Assembly (NCBI GenBank): GCA_004352715.1
Contig: SCFE01000077.1
Span: 1,303,370 to 1,367,369, forward strand
Direction of reading: 5' to 3'
DNA from: Hofstenia miamia
Taxonomy: Eukaryota > Xenacoelomorpha > Acoela
Length of the DNA stretch: 64,000 bases
This document shows positions 59,350 through 64,000 of this stretch, in pieces. Each line of letters opens with the position of its first letter. The stretch's first letter is position 1. Below the pieces are notes generated by a model. The model was given only the letters and a program-made list of their open reading frames with translations. It made no database searches and was not told the origin of the DNA. Made by a program: the position numbers and the translations under genes.

Positions 59350-59709
59350 TTGGTATATTCTGAGCTTCAGGGTAACTGCGTCTTATCATTGAGACAAAAT
59401 AGTAAAAATGGTTATTTAAACATTAAAGATTACCCAATTTTCTCAACATCTGGAGCTCATGAGGTCAAAAAGGCCAGTTCTGTCATTAGGCATCTCCTCG
59501 ATATACACAACATAGATTACCTAGAGTTCTTGACATATCCCGAAGTGATTGTAGACGAATGCCCAGTCGTGCAGTCAGAAAATTATTTAGGTAGGGGCAC
59601 AAAATATGAAACACTGTTTGATTTTTTTAATTTCTGCGAGTTCCGCTTAGCATGTCAAAACGATAATCTGCTCAACAAAGCACTTTCGCACAATTTTAAG
59701 CTTGGATAA
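59350..59709 (+). CDS. Possible 3'-terminal exon of an unrecognised gene
   Basis: An open stretch of 119 codons starts right after an acceptor-like gaagcttag; the TAG of this acceptor is an in-frame stop, which fits an exon start. There is no ATG near the beginning, so it would be an internal-to-terminal exon. It ends with TAA at 59707-59709, and aataaa follows near 59896. The protein has balanced composition, with segments such as AHEVKKASSVIRHLLDIHNI and FFNFCEFRLACQND, unlike the biased frames around it. I recognise no domain and no upstream exon, and the pyrimidine tract of the acceptor is weak, so this remains hypothetical. Confidence 0.35.
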   Translation: MVYSELQGNCVLSLRQNSKNGYLNIKDYPIFSTSGAHEVKKASSVIRHLLDIHNIDYLEFLTYPEVIVDECPVVQSENYLGRGTKYETLFDFFNFCEFRLACQNDNLLNKALSHNFKLG

Positions 59710-62700
59710 TGTTCTAAAACACTTTATTTTCTAAAGAAAAAACTCTTCCGAAGTGTTATACATCATTATTAATATATTCTAAGGTCAGTCACTCAATTCT
59801 AAGGAAAACATTAAAAATTTGTGATGTCTAGATTATCAAACCATTACATTTAATATTTTGTGAGATTATTTAATTGAATTTTCTATGATTAGATAATAAA
59901 TATTTAGCTATGTGAAAACATTGTTAAATTGTAAAACAAACAGGCTTCAATAGATATGATATGCAATAAAACAAGCTCTACGCTTTGGATATATCGTTTA
60001 TTGTCTCAGCCAAGGTTGAGATAAAGGAGGATGGGATGAACTGTGAAATATGTACAGCCTTGCTTTATAATACATGCAGGAACAGGAAAAAATAGTTGTT
60101 CTGACATTTTACTATCTCCCAGTTTTAGAGGGGCGACGTGCCTTCCTGTTGCCTCGCGCATGCAAATCAAGTACTGCAATATCTGTAACAACCCAGAGCC
60201 TCCAATATATTTTGTCAAATCCACAAATTCAATCTAAAGCTTAAAAAATGCCAATTCTGTAGCAGAGAAGTATTCGCTGGTTCAAGCACCTTAAAACAAA
60301 TGACAAACGACAGACAGAAGCCAATTTTTTTTAAGATTTTTAAACTGATAGTAAGTCCGAAATAGCATTTAAGTTCCTTACACATGCGTGAGTCTCACTA
60401 CAATCAAGAAGTACTGATTCGATTGATGTTATATTTTCTCGAAATTTTTTTAATTGGCTATATAACAGTTGCAAATATGTATTTTTTTATGACATTTTTA
60501 TTGAAATTTAGAATTCGGCCATGAAGCGGAATCTTGCAAATATATCCTACTTGTAAAACTTGTTAAATCAAACCCATTTTTAAAATACAATGCTTCCGAC
60601 AAACAAGAAACGCATATTGGAAAAACTACGTAACGGCCCCACTATGGCTGAGTCCTGAGGGGATAATCAGGGCAGTACATATCCAGATAAGTATGCGCAG
60701 GACAGGATGTCATTGAGATCCTGCTCAATCCGAATAAAATCTATTTTAAAAATTCAAACACTAAAATTCATTTATTTTAAAAGTACTGTAAAGTCATAAT
60801 GGTGTATCGAAATCCTCATGCATTGGGGTCGAGTTTGACATTGACTCCGTTAAACAACAACCTACAAATCTTTTTGACAAAAGATGTGTAAGTTTTAGAA
60901 ACATTTCACAAATTGTTTATGGTAATTCGATTGACTGTTTACAGGGACACCTTCCTATCTCAGCTTGCTGCCATTGCTGCAACTAGTGTACCTAGTAATA
61001 AATTTTTCACTTCATAGTTTATCATCAAATTTTGCATGAGGTTGACAATTTTATGCAATTAACTAAATACAAATTTGTATATTCTATATATATATATATA
61101 ATTATGGGATTACTGTTGTGATCATATTTGCTTAGATATTTGTTTAAAAAGCCCATTGTACAAGTTATTATTTAAAATTTAGAATTAGTTTCTGATTTTT
61201 TGAAATAAAATACAAATTCAAATGTTATTGACAAAAGAAATAAATTGCTTGGAAAATGTTTCTATGTCGAAAGCATGGTTCAAGACGTAATAAATTAAGT
61301 CCAACTGATACTGAAATTCTTATAATAATACACACATTCAATAATTCAAAACATTTAAACATAAAGCTTACATAGCTGTCATTTAATCATCCAGAGATAT
61401 ATTAACATAAGTACTCGTGACACACATGTTCACATGGATTCAAGTGTACACTCATTTGGATAGCATGATTGAAATTCCTTACAAAACTCCAAAAAAGCTT
61501 GTGGAATTAAGGATTTTGTGTCATACAGATCAATAAAATATCATCGCTTAATTGTGCTGCATATAAACAGTAGGAAATTAAAACTATTGAAGATTATGCA
61601 TACGGCAGTTTCACACATGTATCTACTTTTTCCAACCAATTATCAATCTCAGCTTGCGAGCATTGTCCCATTATAATTTTAAGTAAACTTGTTCTTTTTC
61701 TGGGCAGAGGATTCAGCTACATGATATCATTCATATTTAGGAAAGCCAGACTTTAAATAAAAATAAGCATATTATTCACATATATGATTTTTGGTGTAAT
61801 AATTTTCAGGTTTCCTCTAATATTAAAATCTGTACATATTTGTGTTTGAGCTTCTAGTTATCTACGATAACTTTCTATTGCAAGTTAAAATGTATACCAT
61901 TATAAGAATTTAACTGTTCTAGCATACATAATTGAATAGGAAGAGCCCTTAACTATATTTCCTTCTTTCTAAATGAAAAAATAGAAAATTTTCTTAGATG
62001 ATGTGTATGAAATTGTTGTTCCTCAACAACACTGATCTTTAAAGATCACAAAATAATATTAGAACTAAATCGATCTAATACAATTTAGGTAAATACGTAT
62101 CACCAAAACATGGCATCAAAAGGATGAAAATAATTATACCTGATATTAATTTGTTAATAATATAACTTATATAACATACTTGCATCAAATGATGTCAAAA
62201 TATTTACAAATAATATTGACAATAACAATAGTAATACATAAAATAACAAATTAATGTAATATATATATATATACATATATATATATATGCAAACATTTAC
62301 TAAGTTTGTTGTGCACACTACCTAATCAAATGATATTTAAAAATTTAACCACACTTAGTCAAAACAACAATGATGTATTATATACTTGTCAATGTTTTCA
62401 ATACAAAAGATAAAGATCAGGTAAAAAATAATTTCTAATTACAAGACATTTTACACTCACTAAAGTGCTCCACAACAAGAAAGTGTTTAGGTTGTAAACA
62501 GCCATAACAAAAAAATTATATAAAATGAAAGTACTATATAATTCTACTTATGTTCAGCATTATTCATAATGTTTTTCACTATCGTATCATTATCATAAAA
62601 ACTTTCCTGAATAATAGCATCTAGATTTACTTACTTAGCATTATCTCACCAGAAAAAGATTTTCAAAATGAATAATTCAATCAGCTTTGCTAAGCCAAAT

Positions 62701-64000
62701 GCATTTGCAGACATAACTGGAAAATAAAAAATTTAGTTGTTTCTTTTGTGTTAGGGGATAATAAATCTACTGGTTTAGTTTGTTGTTCTGTAACAACAGA
62801 ATGTGCATGTAAGGGTTAAATAAATAATTAATGATAGAATGTGTCAGCGCTTGTTATATATAGTGGGCCTTAATTGTGCATAGTGTTATATAAGGATTAG
62901 ATTTTGTTTTTGAATGCTAGGGATTTAACCACTGGCGTAGTTAATTTAAGCGAGTAATTGCAGTAGTAAACGTAGGCTATTATAAAAAGTTTGAGGTATG
63001 TAAAGGAAACACATCTTCACAGTCGAGGGGTGCTTTGTCTAGAAAAGATTAAATGTTAAAAAAAGTGCTTTAATATTTCCACCCTCAAGAAAATTTTAGA
63101 GTCCAACGCCCCTGGATTTAACCTTTAGATTCTCCGCAACAATTGTTTTCTATAAACATATAAGTTTAGCACTTTCACGAGGATTAGCCTTACCACAAAT
63201 TCAAATTTGAAATTGAATATTGCTCAGCTTTTTTGCAACAGCACATTAATTATTTTATATTCGGGAAATACGTGTACATTTTTGATTAAATAGTATAACT
63301 ATATTTAATAGTATTACACAAGGTTAAATTAACGATAACTTACTATTAAGGTCGAACGCAAATTGTAATTTAGCTATTTTTCACATCCACCAGTCTATGT
63401 TGATAACAGTTCGCAAATGTTTCCAAAGTCAAACATTTTCCGCAATGTGGTGTTTAACAATTGTTTGAACAAATTATGCATTTAAAGGATTTCTAATTTT
63501 CATTTAATTGCACAATATTTCAACCACTTCTTGTATTTGAATTACCCTTCACTTTATGAATATATGTTTGATAGACTCGAATGTATCGTTTTTATTAGAT
63601 TCGTTATACCAAATTAGCAATATTATAATGAGGTATATAACATGTGTAAAAATATTATTTAAGAAACCTTATACTATAAACTTTGGAAATTGGGAAATAT
63701 GAACACGTATAGTGGTTATAATATGCTCAAATGTAATGTTGAAATTTTAAAAAAAATGCAAGTTTTTCTTTGAAAATTAAGATTTTTTCTAAAAATAGTC
63801 TGGGATCATTCTTTGTTTATGAGTTACTAGTGAATTTAAAAATTTCCTTGTAGCTTAATGTTAAAATTGAATAAACATTTCTTGTAGCTGATTACAAATA
63901 TATTTTTATACCTGTTAATATGGTTCAAAATTCTAAGTAGTTAATATCTGTAGATTTCCGTTAATATATTTAAAATATTATAACATCTCTAAGGAGTGCA
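59710..64000. other. Intergenic AT-rich DNA, no gene recognised
   Basis: A GC-richer patch at about 60010-60230 has open frames on both strands and an octamer ATGCAAAT (60160-60167), but no recognisable motif. (TA)n tracts lie near 61085-61100 and 62262-62288. The rest is low-complexity AT-rich sequence. Confidence 0.5.

Noticed and set aside
60006-60237. A gene in the GC-richer patch near 60.1 kb
   Set aside because: Open frames exist on both strands, but neither has a recognised motif or convincing splice sites that would decide the strand.

Overview
This is animal (metazoan) nuclear DNA. It is AT-rich and gene-poor, with spliced genes (GT..AG introns), many transposon remnants, (TA)n and (ATT)n microsatellites and eight runs of N. 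Three genes belong to animal-typical families: PRDX5, DNALI1 (an axonemal dynein component, so the organism makes cilia or flagella) and a TNFAIP8/TIPE protein. I cannot name the species. Two pairs of near-identical segments beside assembly gaps look like un-merged alleles, which suggests a very heterozygous invertebrate such as a tunicate or cnidarian (inference).

Layout. 1-5.5 kb: no gene seen. 5.55-6.9 kb: a Tc1-type transposon with terminal repeats and a TA target duplication. 7.6-9.5 kb: a possible second DNA transposon. 13.2-14.4 kb: a broken THAP/P-element-like transposase. 14.8-17.1 kb: PRDX5 (+), three exons including a presequence exon. 19.05-22.3 kb: DNALI1 (+), three exons, whose first intron carries a 263-bp copy of a mariner remnant found 3 kb downstream and a hAT-type MITE. 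28.1-29.1 kb: a MITE and a mariner pseudogene. 32.4-33.3 kb: an intronless RING-H2 protein gene (+). 33.4-35.95 kb: three head-to-tail copies (-) of a non-LTR retrotransposon with a restriction-like endonuclease, each ending in an (ATT/TAA)n tract. 37.3-38.95 kb: an inverted second copy of DNALI1 exon 1 and most of intron 1, isolated between two 1000-N gaps. 41.4-44.7 kb: MITE-like elements. 46.4-47.9 kb: a direct repeat pair around a small zinc-finger-like reading frame. 48.3-51.4 kb: a DDE transposase fragment and a TNFAIP8-family gene (-). 51.8-56.1 kb: a 1.6-kb segment present on both sides of a 1000-N gap. 56.9-57.5 kb: a fold-back element. 59.35-59.7 kb: a possible terminal exon of an unknown gene (+).

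The host genes do not form a pathway: a peroxidase of mitochondria and cytosol, a ciliary inner-arm dynein subunit, a probable ubiquitin ligase and a phospholipid-binding regulator of inflammation and cell death. The distinctive content is the transposon biology and the assembly structure. No tRNA, rRNA or CRISPR array was recognised.
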